This document shows positions 9,016-18,740 of a stretch of 64,000 nucleotides of DNA, piece by piece. The translations under genes and the position numbers were made by a program. Below the pieces are notes generated by a model that was not told the DNA's origin, searched no databases, and was given only the letters and a program-made list of their open reading frames with translations. Every line of letters begins with the position of its first letter. Position 1 is the stretch's first letter. Source of the stretch: Brevibacillus parabrevis (GTDB lineage: Bacteria > Bacillota > Bacilli > Brevibacillales > Brevibacillaceae); the NCBI RefSeq assembly GCF_003710905.1, contig NZ_RHHV01000006.1:186001-250000 (forward strand), written 5' to 3'.

Positions 9016-11040
9016 CTACTGCTGCAAGCTTGGCACTTTTGGCTCCATATACGTCGCGAACCAGTCCTCTGTATACTGCAATCTCAGCACGCGCTGCTCG
9101 GGATCTCCGCTGCGGGACAGCTCATGTCCGGCTCCGGGGAAGCGAATGAAGGACACGGGTGCCTTGCCTTGGTGTTTGAGCGTGATGTACAGCTGTTCAG
9201 CCTGTTCGATCGGGCAGCGGTGATCCTGTTCCCCGTGCATGATCAGAAGCGGCGTCTCGATGTTTGCGACCAGACGAATCGGCGAATGCTGCCACATTTT
9301 CTCCGGATTGGTGAACGGATTGGCCTGAATTTCTTCGGCGCTGAAGTAGTAGCCGATGTCGCTCACGCCGTAAAAGCTCACCCAGTTGCAAATGCTGCGA
9401 TCCGTCACACCTGCGCGGAATCTGTTCGTCTGCCCTACAATCCAGTTGGTCATCAGGCCGCCGTAGCTTCCGCCTGCCACTCCCAGGCGGGACTCGTCCA
9501 CGAAATCAAACTGCTGGCACGCGTAGTCGACTGCGCTCATCAGGTCGAGGTAGTCCTTGCCGCCGTAATCTCCGCAGCACGCCTGCATGAAGCGCTCGCC
9601 GTACCCGTAGCTGCCGCGCGGATTGGTGTAAAGCACCGCGTAGCCTTTTGCCGCCAAAATCTGAAACTCGTGGAAAAACGTATTGCCGTACATGGAGTGC
9701 GGTCCGCCGTGGATTTGCAAGACGAGCGGGTATTTTTCACCTGGCTTGTAACCGACTGGTTTCAGCATCCAGCCGTGCACCTTCCAGCCGTCTTGCGCTG
9801 CAAATTCGATTTCTTCCGGCACAGCCAGCTCTACTTCCGCAAAAAAGTCGCGGTTCAGTTCGGTCAAACGTTGCTCTGCCTTCGTTCCTAGGTCGAATTG
9901 ATACAAGTCTCCCGGAATGAGCGGATCACTGATCGCTGCGATCAGCGTCTGCTTTTGCTCGTCAATCGTGAATCCGTACACGTTGCGGTTGCCGCTGACG
10001 ATGTGCTCTTTTTGTCCGTCCAGAGCTACGCGGTAAATGCCGGAATTGCCGCGCTCGCTTACAATCACGTACAACGCGGTTCCGTCCTCCGTCCAGACCG
10101 CTCCTGGAGTCGGGTGGCCCGGCGAGCGCACATCGCCAATCGTCGAATCGCCGATTTGCACGTCCCAATCAGCGGTCACGCAAGTCAGCTCGCCGCTGTC
10201 GAGATCGCATGTCCATACTCGCTTTTGCGTTGCGTTCAAGTAAATTCCGTCCGCCAAGCTGCCGATGAACGCGAGCTTTTGGCTGTCAGCAGACCAGGTC
10301 GGGTGGGAAAATGTCCCGTTACTGCTCGTCAGCTTCTTCCATTCCCCTCCCGCTGTCGGCAGCAAATACACGTCGACCGTGTGCAGCATGTCAGGATTTT
10401 CGTTGCGGTTGGCTGTGATCGCCAGCCATTTTCCGTCCGGCGACCAGGAGCCGATCGTATGATGGTAAGGCCCGTCTGTCAGCGCTTTTACTTCTCCCGT
10501 TTCCACATGCACGAGGGCGAGTTGCCGTGTTTTTTCGTACAAATAGCCGTAATCGTCCGATTTGTATTTCATCCGCTCGACATGGATTACTTTCGGCACG
10601 ACTGCTTCTTTTGCTTCGCCTTCCTGATCGTCAAACGTCTCGCCGCGATCCATCAAGGAAGAAAAGACGATAAGCTGTCCATCCGGCGACCAGAGCGGAG
10701 TGCTCACCCCTGTTTTGCAGTGCGTCAACTGGCGCGGCTCGCCACCTTTGGCGTCAATCAGCCAAACTTGTGCTGTCCCGGAACGCTTGGAGACGAAAGA
10801 GATGCGCGTACCATCCGGCGACCAGCGCGGATACGTGTCACGCACAGCACCGCTCGTCAGTTGCACCGTTTCTCCTGTCTGCAAGTCGCGGACGAACAAG
10901 TGGTTGCGATACGCCCGCTCTTCGTCGATCATCGTCTTCACGTAAACAACCGCATCTCCCTGCGGGGAAAGCTGCGGGTCGCTTGCGTACGTCAGTTGAT
11001 ACAAATCTTCTGCTGCGACTTTTCTTTTTTGGCTGTTCAT
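9016..11040 (-). CDS. S9 family peptidase (acylaminoacyl-peptidase/dipeptidyl-peptidase IV-like)
   Basis: A 674-residue serine peptidase. The first 400 residues are a beta-propeller with WSPDG repeats (for example YPRWSPDGTRISFVS). The C-terminal alpha/beta-hydrolase domain has the nucleophile in GGSYGGLMTNW and the catalytic His in GAGHEL. LQIHGGPHSMYG is the usual HGGP oxyanion segment. These cytosolic enzymes remove N-terminal residues or dipeptides from short peptides, the propeller excluding larger substrates. No signal peptide is present. The start has GGAGTGAG upstream, overlapping the end of the preceding S9 gene, 7 bases away. It is one of two neighbouring S9 genes of different subgroups. 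Confidence 0.93.
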   Translation of the reverse strand: MNSQKRKVAAEDLYQLTYASDPQLSPQGDAVVYVKTMIDEERAYRNHLFVRDLQTGETVQLTSGAVRDTYPRWSPDGTRISFVSKRSGTAQVWLIDAKGGEPRQLTHCKTGVSTPLWSPDGQLIVFSSLMDRGETFDDQEGEAKEAVVPKVIHVERMKYKSDDYGYLYEKTRQLALVHVETGEVKALTDGPYHHTIGSWSPDGKWLAITANRNENPDMLHTVDVYLLPTAGGEWKKLTSSNGTFSHPTWSADSQKLAFIGSLADGIYLNATQKRVWTCDLDSGELTCVTADWDVQIGDSTIGDVRSPGHPTPGAVWTEDGTALYVIVSERGNSGIYRVALDGQKEHIVSGNRNVYGFTIDEQKQTLIAAISDPLIPGDLYQFDLGTKAEQRLTELNRDFFAEVELAVPEEIEFAAQDGWKVHGWMLKPVGYKPGEKYPLVLQIHGGPHSMYGNTFFHEFQILAAKGYAVLYTNPRGSYGYGERFMQACCGDYGGKDYLDLMSAVDYACQQFDFVDESRLGVAGGSYGGLMTNWIVGQTNRFRAGVTDRSICNWVSFYGVSDIGYYFSAEEIQANPFTNPEKMWQHSPIRLVANIETPLLIMHGEQDHRCPIEQAEQLYITLKHQGKAPVSFIRFPGAGHELSRSGDPEQRVLRLQYTEDWFATYMEPKVPSLQQ

Positions 11041-11047
11041 TTGTCAC

Positions 11048-12841
11048 TCACTCCTTTTCACTGTGGACCGTTTTCAAATGCTCCAGGAAAAAGCGGGTAA
11101 TGCCCTGATTCAGCGTGATGTGGTTGTCCAGTTTTTCGGTAAAGTGGCCTTCGTCTTCGAAAACGTGCAAAGCCACCTGTTGCCCCCGGTCTTGCATGTC
11201 TGCCACAAGCTGCTCCGCCTCGCTGACAGGGACCCGGGTATCGTTACGCCCGTGAAAGACGAGCAACGGTGCCTTGATTTTGGCAGAGTGATTCAGCGGC
11301 GCGATTTGTTCGAAGAAATCGTCGTCCTCGCCCAAGTAGCCGTATTCGACTTCGCGCAGCTTTCTCCGCCACTCTCCCGTGTTTTTCAGGAAGGTGCCAA
11401 AATGCGAGATGCCGACGATATCGACTCCGGCTGCCCACAAATCCGGGTAATGGGTGAGGGCGGCAAGCACCATGAAACCGCCGTAGCTGCGGCCCATAAT
11501 CCCGATTGCCTGCGGGTCGACCGTTTCCTTTTGCGACAAGTCTTTGACCAGCCAGGCGAGGTCGGCGACAGAGTCCATCCGCTTGCGGCGATCGTCGAGT
11601 TGCACGTACGTACGGCCATAGCCCATGCTGCCGCGCACGTTCGGTGCCACTACCGTGAAGCCCTGGTTGACCAAATATTGAAAGACCGGGTGGTACTCTG
11701 CGCGAATCTGGCTCTCCGGCCCGCCGTGGACGTAGACGACAACCGGACTTTTGCCGGAATGGTTTTTGCTGTAGAGAAAATACGGCACCTCCAGCCCGTC
11801 AAAAGAACGGAAGCTGCACAGCTCTGGCTCCACGAGGCTGTCTTGAATTTCTTTTGCCACGCCAACATAAGTCACGCGCTCACTCGATTTTTCCGCAAGC
11901 GAATACGTCCAGATGTCGCCGGGCAATGTCGGGCTTTTCAGGGCAAAGGCAAGCTGTTCATCCGAGCGGAACGCGAGTCCGCTGATGACGCCACCCGGGA
12001 TGTTCTCTGCCATTACTTGACGCTGCTCGGTCAAAGAGTAAAAGCCGAGAGCCGAACGCCCGCCTTCATTGATGGCGAAAGCAAGCACTTCCTCGCTGTG
12101 CGAAAGTTTCGCTTCCTCCACGTCCCACTTGTCGATCTGGACGAGCTTTTCCAGTTCGGCGCCATCCAGCGCAAAGCGGCAAAGCGCCATCGTGTTGTCA
12201 TCGCGATCGGTCACGATGTAGCCGTGTTGTCCGTCACGGGTCAACTGCAACGAGTGAAAGCGCGCTTGCTTGCTGCAAATCGGCAGCTTCCGGGCTTGTC
12301 TGGTCTGCAAATCCAACAGGTACAGGGCATTGTCGATATTCGTTTCCTGTACGCTGAAAATCAGCCCTGTGCCGTTCGGCAGCCAGGCAATCGGATCGCA
12401 GCGCCCGTCATGACGGTACACTTCCTCGTACTGGCCGCTCTCTACGTCCTGCACAAAAATATCGAAGCAGCGTGGCTCGCGACGGTTGCTCGACCAGGCA
12501 ATTTTCTCGCTGCAAGGCGACCAGCCGCCGAAGTAATGGAAAAATTCGGGCGCATCCGTCAATGGCTTGACGACTGCTCCACCCTCTTTCAACAAAAAAA
12601 ACTGCTGGCGCTCGTCTCCTTTGTTGTCCATGCCGACAACGGTCTTCGTCCCGCATGGAGAATGGGCGAACTCGACAACCCGGTCAGGCAAAGAAGTCAC
12701 CTGACGTACGCTCGCGGTTTGCTCATCCCAACTCCACACCTGGGCAATGCCTGTGAGCTTCGTCAAAAAAGTCAGCCCGTTCGTTTTCGGCACCACTTTC
12801 AGCTGATAGGCCGACTTGACTTGCAAATAGTCCATAATCAT
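11048..12841 (-). CDS. S9 family peptidase (prolyl oligopeptidase fold)
   Basis: A 597-residue enzyme with an N-terminal propeller and a C-terminal hydrolase domain. The nucleophile lies in GIMGRSYGGFMVLAAL (about residue 445), VYVHGGPESQ is the oxyanion segment, and DEGHF near the end holds the catalytic His. It is probably cytosolic and acts on short peptides. ATGs at 12841 and 12835 are both possible; GGGTGATGGCAC precedes the first. A promoter is predicted at 12880-12908. The gene starts a unit with the second S9 and M20 peptidases, directly downstream of the peptide importer, so imported peptides are the likely substrates. The exact cleavage specificity is not readable from the sequence. 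Confidence 0.92.
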   Translation of the reverse strand: MIMDYLQVKSAYQLKVVPKTNGLTFLTKLTGIAQVWSWDEQTASVRQVTSLPDRVVEFAHSPCGTKTVVGMDNKGDERQQFFLLKEGGAVVKPLTDAPEFFHYFGGWSPCSEKIAWSSNRREPRCFDIFVQDVESGQYEEVYRHDGRCDPIAWLPNGTGLIFSVQETNIDNALYLLDLQTRQARKLPICSKQARFHSLQLTRDGQHGYIVTDRDDNTMALCRFALDGAELEKLVQIDKWDVEEAKLSHSEEVLAFAINEGGRSALGFYSLTEQRQVMAENIPGGVISGLAFRSDEQLAFALKSPTLPGDIWTYSLAEKSSERVTYVGVAKEIQDSLVEPELCSFRSFDGLEVPYFLYSKNHSGKSPVVVYVHGGPESQIRAEYHPVFQYLVNQGFTVVAPNVRGSMGYGRTYVQLDDRRKRMDSVADLAWLVKDLSQKETVDPQAIGIMGRSYGGFMVLAALTHYPDLWAAGVDIVGISHFGTFLKNTGEWRRKLREVEYGYLGEDDDFFEQIAPLNHSAKIKAPLLVFHGRNDTRVPVSEAEQLVADMQDRGQQVALHVFEDEGHFTEKLDNHITLNQGITRFFLEHLKTVHSEKE

Positions 12842-12879
12842 GTGCCATCACCCTTTCCTCGTCATCAAGAAGTGTATGT

Positions 12880-12908
12880 ATAGTAATTCATGGTTGACGA
12901 ATCGCCAA
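12880..12908 (-). promoter_or_regulatory. Predicted sigma-A promoter of the S9-S9-M20 peptidase operon
   Basis: On the minus strand TTGGCG (12908-12903) and TACTAT (12885-12880) are separated by 17 bases, 39 bases upstream of the first start codon. It lies after the importer's terminator, so the peptidase unit can be transcribed independently. Confidence 0.55.
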
Positions 12909-12947
12909 GAACAGCCAAAAGCAGCTGACTGTTCCGTGTGAAAAGGG

Positions 12948-12974
12948 AAAAAAGAGGAGAGACTCCTCTTTTTT
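12948..12974 (-). terminator. Strong rho-independent terminator after the importer operon
   Basis: A perfect 12-bp stem AAAAAAGAGGAG / CTCCTCTTTTTT with a 3-base loop begins at the stop of the binding-protein gene (12975). Its A and T arms allow function in both directions. Confidence 0.9.
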
Positions 12975-14612
12975 CTATTTTTTCGTTGCCCAGCGTGCGC
13001 TTGGGAATGCATTGACCGGATACGTCAATCCTTCCAAACCTGGTTTTACTAGATAGTTTTGTTGATAGTGGTAGATCGGGATGAACGGCATTTCTTCCAT
13101 CAAAACAGCCTCTGCTTTGTGCAACAGTTCCATGCGCTTGTTCGGATCTTGCTCCACTTTTGCTGCCATGTTCAGGTCGTCGTACTCTTTGTTTACCCAG
13201 CCTGTACGGTTGTTCGGGCTGTCACCCAAGTAGTAATCGAGGTTGAACGCCGGATCGCTGATTTGACCTACCCAGCCCATGCGGCCCATTTGGTAGTTCT
13301 TTTGTCTCGTTGTATCGAGGTATACTTTCCACTCTTGGTTGGTCAGCTTCACATCTACACCCAAGTTTTTCTTCAGCATTTCCTGGAGGGCTTGGGCTAT
13401 TTTTTTGTGGCTTTCATCGGTGTTGTACATAAGTGTTACTTCAGGCAGCGTAGACCAGCCTGCTTCCTGCATGCCTTCTGCCAGCAGTTTTTTCGCTTCT
13501 GCCGGATCTTCCTTGAAGTAGTCGCCGCCTTCTTCGCGGAAGTCTTTGCCTGTTGGCGTAATCGCTCCGCGCGGCACCATGGAGTAAGCCGGAGTTTCGC
13601 CGCCTTGGCTCACCATTTCGGTCAGTGCTTTGCGATCGATCGCCATAGCGAATGCACGGCGCACTTTTTTGTTGGTGAACGGCTCTTTCGTCACGTTGAA
13701 CATGTACATGTACGTGCCGTAGTAAGGAACGGATTTGTAGTCAGGGCTTGATTTTTCCTGAGCGAGAATGTCAGATGGCATCTCTTTGTTGAAATCAAGC
13801 TCTCCGCTCTTGTACATCTGGTAGGACGTTGTGGCATCGTTCACCATTTTCCAGGTGATCTTCTCCATTTTTACGTCGTCCTTGTTCCAATAATTCTCGT
13901 TCTTTTCAATCACCAGTTCGGAGTCATGCTTCCAGGAAACGAGCTTGTAAGCACCGTTGGAAATATACGTCTCGGCGTTGGCTGCCCATTTCGGATCGGC
14001 TTCCGCCTGCTTTTTGTTGATCGGGTGCCAGTAGCGGGTAGCAAGCATCTTGTCAAAGTAAGAAGTTGGGGCTACCAGTTCGATTTCCAATGTTTTCGCA
14101 TCGAGAGCCTTGATTCCGACGTCTTCTGCTTTGCCTGTTCCTTTGTTGTACGCCTCTGCTCCCTTAATATAATAGAGGAGATACGCTGTCGTAGAGGCTG
14201 TCGCCGGATCGATATGCTTCATGAACGTATAGGCGAAATCTTCTGCGGTTACAGGCTCGCCGTTTGTCCATTTGGCATCGTCGCGCAAAATAAAGGTGTA
14301 CTTGAGCTTGTCGTCAGACAGCTTCACTTCTTTGGCTACCCCGAGAACCGGATTGCCTTCTTTGTCTTTCGTGTACAAGCCTTCGCCCAAGTGATCCATG
14401 ATCCAGAACGATGTCGTATCCGTCGAAGTGAGCGGGTTCAAATCGGGTGGTTCGGACTTGGCGTTGAATACGACTTCTTGTTTGACGGCAGCAGCAGGAG
14501 TGCTGGACGCCGTACCCGGGTTGTTCGTTGCTGTCCCTGAGCTTCCGCCGCAGCCAGCAAGCGCTGGTACTACGAGCGAGACGGACAGGGCAAATGCAGC
14601 TAATTTCTTCAC
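12975..14612 (-). CDS. Peptide ABC transporter substrate-binding lipoprotein (OppA/DppE-like)
   Basis: A 545-residue protein with a lipoprotein signal ending LAGCGG (about residues 17-22) and a Ser/Thr/Ala-rich linker, then a family 5 solute-binding domain starting EVVFNAKSEPPDLNPLTSTD. YTFILRDDAKWTNGEPVTAEDF, near residue 105, is characteristic of oligopeptide-binding OppA proteins. It would bind peptides outside the membrane and deliver them to the adjacent permease. It is the last gene of the B-C-D-F-A operon, 36 bases after the second ATPase gene, and ends in a strong terminator. Whether it prefers di- or oligopeptides cannot be settled by eye. Confidence 0.93.
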   Translation of the reverse strand: MKKLAAFALSVSLVVPALAGCGGSSGTATNNPGTASSTPAAAVKQEVVFNAKSEPPDLNPLTSTDTTSFWIMDHLGEGLYTKDKEGNPVLGVAKEVKLSDDKLKYTFILRDDAKWTNGEPVTAEDFAYTFMKHIDPATASTTAYLLYYIKGAEAYNKGTGKAEDVGIKALDAKTLEIELVAPTSYFDKMLATRYWHPINKKQAEADPKWAANAETYISNGAYKLVSWKHDSELVIEKNENYWNKDDVKMEKITWKMVNDATTSYQMYKSGELDFNKEMPSDILAQEKSSPDYKSVPYYGTYMYMFNVTKEPFTNKKVRRAFAMAIDRKALTEMVSQGGETPAYSMVPRGAITPTGKDFREEGGDYFKEDPAEAKKLLAEGMQEAGWSTLPEVTLMYNTDESHKKIAQALQEMLKKNLGVDVKLTNQEWKVYLDTTRQKNYQMGRMGWVGQISDPAFNLDYYLGDSPNNRTGWVNKEYDDLNMAAKVEQDPNKRMELLHKAEAVLMEEMPFIPIYHYQQNYLVKPGLEGLTYPVNAFPSARWATKK

Positions 14613-14648
14613 AATGGTTCCCCCTGTATATAAAGATATAAAATCGTA

Positions 14649-15596
14649 CTACCTGTAGAGATGGCAGGCGACCCAGTGATTGGGCGCTGCTTCCATCCAT
14701 TCCGGCACCTGCTCGGCGCACTGCGCCGTTGCTTTCGGGCAACGCGTCCGGAAGACGCAGCCGCTCGGAGCGTTGGCCGGGCTGGGCAAATCGCCTTGCA
14801 AAATGATCCGCTCCCGCTTGATCGTAGGATCGGGAATCGGGATGGAAGACAACAATGCTTGTGTATAAGGATGCAGCGGTTTGGCGTACAGCTCGAAGCT
14901 GTCGGCCATTTCCACCATTTTTCCTAAATACATGACGCCAATTTTCGTGGAGATATGCTTGACCATGGACAGGTCGTGGGCGATGAACAAATACGTCAGC
15001 CCTTTGTCCTGTTGCAAATCTTCAAGCAAATTGACGACCTGCGCCTGAATCGAGACGTCGAGCGCAGAGATCGGCTCATCGGCGATAATAAATTCCGGTT
15101 CGACGGCAAGAGCGCGTGCGATGCCGATCCGCTGCCGCTGCCCGCCGGAAAATTCGTGCGGGAACCGGCTCGCATGCTGCTTGGAGAGGCCCACCAGCTC
15201 CAACAGCTCCTTGACGCGGTCTGCGCGATCTTTGCGAGGAAAGCCGTGAATGTCCAGCCCTTCGGCGATAATGTCCAACACCGTCATGCGCGGGTTGAGA
15301 CTGGCCTGCGGGTCCTGGAAGATCATCTGCACGTCGCGGTTGAACTGCGCAGAGTCTTTGCCTTTCAACTGATGCACATTTTTGCCCTTGAACAACACTT
15401 CTCCATCTGTACGGTCGTACAGGCGAATCATCGTCCTGCCGAGCGTAGATTTGCCACAGCCGCTTTCACCCACCAGCCCGAGCGTTTCCCCCCGATTGAT
15501 CGTAAACGTGACTCCATCCACCGCCTTGAGCTGGATGCCGTTACCGATCTCGAAGTGTTTTTTTAACCCTGTTACTTCTATTAAAGTGTCTCTCAT
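14649..15596 (-). CDS. Peptide ABC transporter ATP-binding protein (OppF/DppF-like)
   Basis: A 315-residue ATPase: Walker [10 protein letters not shown] (about residue 40), Q-loop [14 protein letters not shown] (about residue 90), signature [14 protein letters not shown] (about residue 145), Walker [13 protein letters not shown], switch [11 protein letters not shown]. The C-terminal oligopeptide/dipeptide extension holds Cys residues in [19 protein letters not shown], usual for Opp/Dpp ATPases and a likely Fe-S or metal site in some. It pairs with the other ATPase to power peptide import at the inner membrane face. Its start lies one base from the stop of the preceding ATPase gene, showing tight coupling. 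Confidence 0.95.
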   Translation of the reverse strand: MRDTLIEVTGLKKHFEIGNGIQLKAVDGVTFTINRGETLGLVGESGCGKSTLGRTMIRLYDRTDGEVLFKGKNVHQLKGKDSAQFNRDVQMIFQDPQASLNPRMTVLDIIAEGLDIHGFPRKDRADRVKELLELVGLSKQHASRFPHEFSGGQRQRIGIARALAVEPEFIIADEPISALDVSIQAQVVNLLEDLQQDKGLTYLFIAHDLSMVKHISTKIGVMYLGKMVEMADSFELYAKPLHPYTQALLSSIPIPDPTIKRERIILQGDLPSPANAPSGCVFRTRCPKATAQCAEQVPEWMEAAPNHWVACHLYR

Positions 15597-16616
15597 CTAC
15601 GTCTGCCTCCCTGCCGCCACGAGTTCATCCAGCTTCGGCGCCCGCGGATCATGCAGCCAGCATGCCGCCTGGTGCGCATTTTCGAACACGGTTACCTCTG
15701 GCATTTGCTGCTCGCAAATATCCATGGCAAACTGGCAACGCGCTGCAAACGGACAGCCTTTTGGCGGGTGGAACAAATCTGGCGGCGATCCGTCAATCGG
15801 CACCAGCCGCTCTTTTTCTTCGCCGTCAATTCGCGGCATCGAGCGCATCAGGCCCCATGTGTACGGATGCTTGGGACTCTTGAAAATATCTTCGACTTTT
15901 CCCGTCTCTACGACGATTCCTGCGTACATCACGACAGCGCGGTGAGCGATTTCAGCTACGACCCCCAGATCGTGCGTGATCATGACGATGGAAAGCTGTT
16001 GCTTTTCTTGCAGTTCTTTCAGCAAGTCCAAAATTTGCGCCTGAATCGTCACATCGAGGGCGGTTGTCGGTTCGTCGGCAATCACCAGCTTCGGATTGTT
16101 CGCCAGCGCAATCGCGATGACCACGCGCTGCCGCATTCCGCCGGAAAATTCATGCGGGTATTGATCCACCCGTTTTTCCGGATCGGGAATGCCGACCAGC
16201 CGCAGCATTTCCATCGCTTTTTTGCGCGCTTCCTCCTTCGAGACGTGGTGAGTCCGCACAAAGCCTTCGACGATCTGCGTTCCGACCTTCATCGTCGGAT
16301 TCAGCGCTGTCATCGGGTCTTGAAACACCATCCCGATCTCGGTTCCCCGCAGCGAAAGCAGTTCTTTTTTGCTCAGTCGGGTAATGTCTTGTCCGTCAAA
16401 ACGAATCTGTCCGTCGACGATCCGGCCCGGCGGATTCGGGATCAGCCCCATGATCGCCTGGGCGGTTACGCTCTTGCCACAGCCGCTCTCTCCGACCACA
16501 GCCAGCGTCTCGCCACGATCGACGTGAAACGTGACGCCCCTGACCGCCTGTACTTCTCCCCCGTACGTTTTGAAATGAACGCGGAGGTTTTCTACTTGCA
16601 GCAAATGCTCTGTCAT
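15597..16616 (-). CDS. Peptide ABC transporter ATP-binding protein (OppD/DppD-like)
   Basis: A 339-residue ATPase with Walker [10 protein letters not shown] (about residue 40), Q-loop MVFQDPMTALNPTM, signature SGGMRQRVVIAIAL, Walker B LVIADEPTTALDV and switch ITHDLGVVAEI. The C-terminal family extension includes GCPFAARCQFAMDICEQQMP with conserved Cys residues. It is the first ATPase of the importer and forms a heterodimer with the next gene product. A GGAGG-type site lies before the ATG. It follows the OppC-like gene by 28 bases. Confidence 0.95.
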   Translation of the reverse strand: MTEHLLQVENLRVHFKTYGGEVQAVRGVTFHVDRGETLAVVGESGCGKSVTAQAIMGLIPNPPGRIVDGQIRFDGQDITRLSKKELLSLRGTEIGMVFQDPMTALNPTMKVGTQIVEGFVRTHHVSKEEARKKAMEMLRLVGIPDPEKRVDQYPHEFSGGMRQRVVIAIALANNPKLVIADEPTTALDVTIQAQILDLLKELQEKQQLSIVMITHDLGVVAEIAHRAVVMYAGIVVETGKVEDIFKSPKHPYTWGLMRSMPRIDGEEKERLVPIDGSPPDLFHPPKGCPFAARCQFAMDICEQQMPEVTVFENAHQAACWLHDPRAPKLDELVAAGRQT

Positions 16617-16644
16617 GTCTGGTTCCTCCTATCCTTGGGCGCGG

Positions 16645-17589
16645 TTACTCACGAATCCGCGGGTCGAGTGCGTCCTGCAAGCCATCGCCAAAAACGTTGA
16701 AGGCGAACATGGTCAGCGAGATCATCAGGGCCGGGAAGAACAGTCTCCACCAGTCGCCTGTCAAAATCACGCCTAACGCATCGTTGGTCATCGTCCCCCA
16801 GCTTGCGATGGGAGCCTGGACGCCCAAGCCGAGGAAGCTCAGAAACGACTCGGCAAAAATCGCAGACGGTATCGTGAAAGTCAGGTTGACAATAATGACG
16901 CCAATCGTGTTCGGAATCAGGTGGCGCAGCAGAATGCGCGGAAATTTTGCCCCGAGCACCTGTGCAGCCATGATGAACTCCTGGTTTTTCAGCTGCAAAA
17001 TCTGCCCGCGTACGAGACGGGCCATCCCTGTCCAGCCTGTGGCCGACAAGGCGATAATAATCGTCACGATCCCCGGCTCCATGACAACCATCAGCATGAT
17101 CACGACGAGCAAGTACGGCAGTCCGTACAACACTTCAATCAGACGCATGATGATCGTATCGATCCGATCGCCGCGTTTTCCCCGGCCTGCCATATATCCG
17201 GCAATTCCTCCGACGGTAACGCCGATCACCAGGTCGATCAGTGCCGCCGTAATTCCGATGATGAGCGAGATGCGCGCTCCGTACCACGTACGGGAAAACA
17301 TGTCGCGTCCCAGCTCGTCCGTCCCAAACCAGTGCTCGGCGGAAAGTTCCTGATTGGCTGTCAAAAGGCTCTGATCCGAATAGCTGTACGGCACCAGATG
17401 CGGCCCGATGAGCGCCATGAGCACCATCAGTACGATGAGGGTAAAGCCAACCATGGCGAGCTTGTTGCGGACCAGCTTGCGGGTCACTTGCTGAAAATGA
17501 GTCAGGCTCGGCCGCATCGCGACGACTTGTCCGTCTGTTTTTTGTGATCTTGGTCGAAACAGCTCATTCGCTGATTGTTCTGCCGCCAT
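16645..17589 (-). CDS. Peptide ABC transporter permease (OppC/DppC-like)
   Basis: A 314-residue membrane protein with an N-terminal segment and about six hydrophobic helices. GTDELGRDMFSRTWYGARISL (start of the permease core) and the EAA-loop region EFIMAAQVLGAKFPRILLRHLIPN are typical of OppC. It forms the membrane channel with the OppB-like protein. The ATG at 17589 is 3 bases from the oppB-like stop. The ATPase genes follow. Confidence 0.95.
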   Translation of the reverse strand: MAAEQSANELFRPRSQKTDGQVVAMRPSLTHFQQVTRKLVRNKLAMVGFTLIVLMVLMALIGPHLVPYSYSDQSLLTANQELSAEHWFGTDELGRDMFSRTWYGARISLIIGITAALIDLVIGVTVGGIAGYMAGRGKRGDRIDTIIMRLIEVLYGLPYLLVVIMLMVVMEPGIVTIIIALSATGWTGMARLVRGQILQLKNQEFIMAAQVLGAKFPRILLRHLIPNTIGVIIVNLTFTIPSAIFAESFLSFLGLGVQAPIASWGTMTNDALGVILTGDWWRLFFPALMISLTMFAFNVFGDGLQDALDPRIRE

Positions 17590-17592
17590 TGG

Positions 17593-18525
17593 CTACCTCC
17601 CCCTTCCCGACAATTTGATGCGTGGATCAATGAACATATAAGCCAGGTCAATCAAGAAAATGATCAGTACGAGAATCGCGCTGTAAAAGACGGTCGTTCC
17701 CAAAATAACCGGATAGTCGCGGTTGAAAATGCCATCGACGAAATATTTGCCAACGCCAGGGACGGCGAAAATTTTCTCGACGACAAACGTTCCTGTCAGC
17801 AATCCCGCAACCAGCGGCCCGAGAAAAGTAACGACTGGAAGAATCGCATTGCGAATGCCGTGTCTGACCACGATCAGAAAAGTCGGAATCCCTTTTGCCT
17901 CGGCAGTCCGTATGTAGTTCTGATTCATGACCTCGATCATGCTCGTCCGCATGTAGCGAGTGATGATCGCGAGCGGCCCGAAAGCGAGCGCAAGCGACGG
18001 CAACACGGAGTGCTTCCAACTGGCGAGCGTCGCAACCGGAAACAGCGGCAGCTTGATCGCCAAATAGTTGATGAGCAGCGGCGCCATAATGAAGCTTGGT
18101 ACAGCAATTCCCAACACCGCCATGACCATTGCCATGTAATCAATCCAGGTATTTCGGTTTAATGCCGCAATTATTCCGAATATAAGTCCAAAAAAAAGTG
18201 CGACAGCGATTGCCTGCATCCCGATCAGCGCTGATGAGCCAAAACCGTCCTTGATCATATCGTTGACGCCGCGCGTCTCAGACTTGATCGAAGGCCCCAG
18301 GTCGAGCATCGCCAAACTTTTCAGATAAGACAAATACTGCATCGGCAGTGGCTCATCCAAATGGTACTTGGCGCGCAAATTCAGCAAAATTTGCTCCGGC
18401 AGTTGATCGGATTCGGATGCAAACGGATCGCCCGGGATCATATGCATCAGCGAAAAGGTCAGCGTCACGATAATCCACAAGGTCACGATCATCATCAAAA
18501 TTCTTTTTAGCAGATAACGCGCCAT
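17593..18525 (-). CDS. Peptide ABC transporter permease (OppB/DppB-like)
   Basis: A 310-residue permease beginning MARYLLKRILMMIVTLWIIV with the OppB start motif and the MIPGDPF segment near residue 30. The EAA loop reads YIRTAEAKGIPTFLIVVRHGIRNA (about residues 200-225). It is the first gene of the importer operon, with a consensus-like promoter at 18626-18654. The leader between promoter and start is about 90 bases and AT-rich. Confidence 0.95.
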   Translation of the reverse strand: MARYLLKRILMMIVTLWIIVTLTFSLMHMIPGDPFASESDQLPEQILLNLRAKYHLDEPLPMQYLSYLKSLAMLDLGPSIKSETRGVNDMIKDGFGSSALIGMQAIAVALFFGLIFGIIAALNRNTWIDYMAMVMAVLGIAVPSFIMAPLLINYLAIKLPLFPVATLASWKHSVLPSLALAFGPLAIITRYMRTSMIEVMNQNYIRTAEAKGIPTFLIVVRHGIRNAILPVVTFLGPLVAGLLTGTFVVEKIFAVPGVGKYFVDGIFNRDYPVILGTTVFYSAILVLIIFLIDLAYMFIDPRIKLSGRGR

Positions 18526-18602
18526 GTTTTACTTATCCCCCCTATCCAGGCTCGCAAAAACGACGTATGCTTCGCCCGCTGTTTTTCTTTAACGGAAATT
18601 AA

Positions 18603-18620
18603 CCTAAAACATTCCTTAAA
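18603..18620. repeat. 18-bp direct repeat, copy 1, at the importer transcription start
   Basis: CCTAAAACATTCCTTAAA matches the copy at 18741-18758 at 17 of 18 positions. This copy lies immediately downstream of the importer -10 (18626-18631, minus strand), so it would overlap the transcription start. That position suits an operator. It shows no clear dyad symmetry. Confidence 0.65.
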
Positions 18621-18625
18621 TCAAC

Positions 18626-18654
18626 AATATAGACCTGTCTGTATTTAATGTCAA
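18626..18654 (-). promoter_or_regulatory. Sigma-A promoter of the peptide importer operon
   Basis: On the minus strand TTGACA (18654-18649), a 17-base spacer and TATATT (18631-18626) form a near-consensus promoter about 100 bases upstream of the oppB-like start. A basal promoter this strong suggests control by repression. Confidence 0.8.
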
Positions 18655-18740
18655 TTCTGATTTTTTATTTTACTGACTATTTTTGCAACAATTGAAATGA
18701 TGCCGGTTCCATAGTAAACTACCCTAATACGGAATTTTTC

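Noticed and set aside
11063-12883. A 606-codon plus-strand frame opposite the S9 peptidase
   Set aside because: Antisense shadow; the minus strand carries complete S9 motifs and a ribosome binding site.
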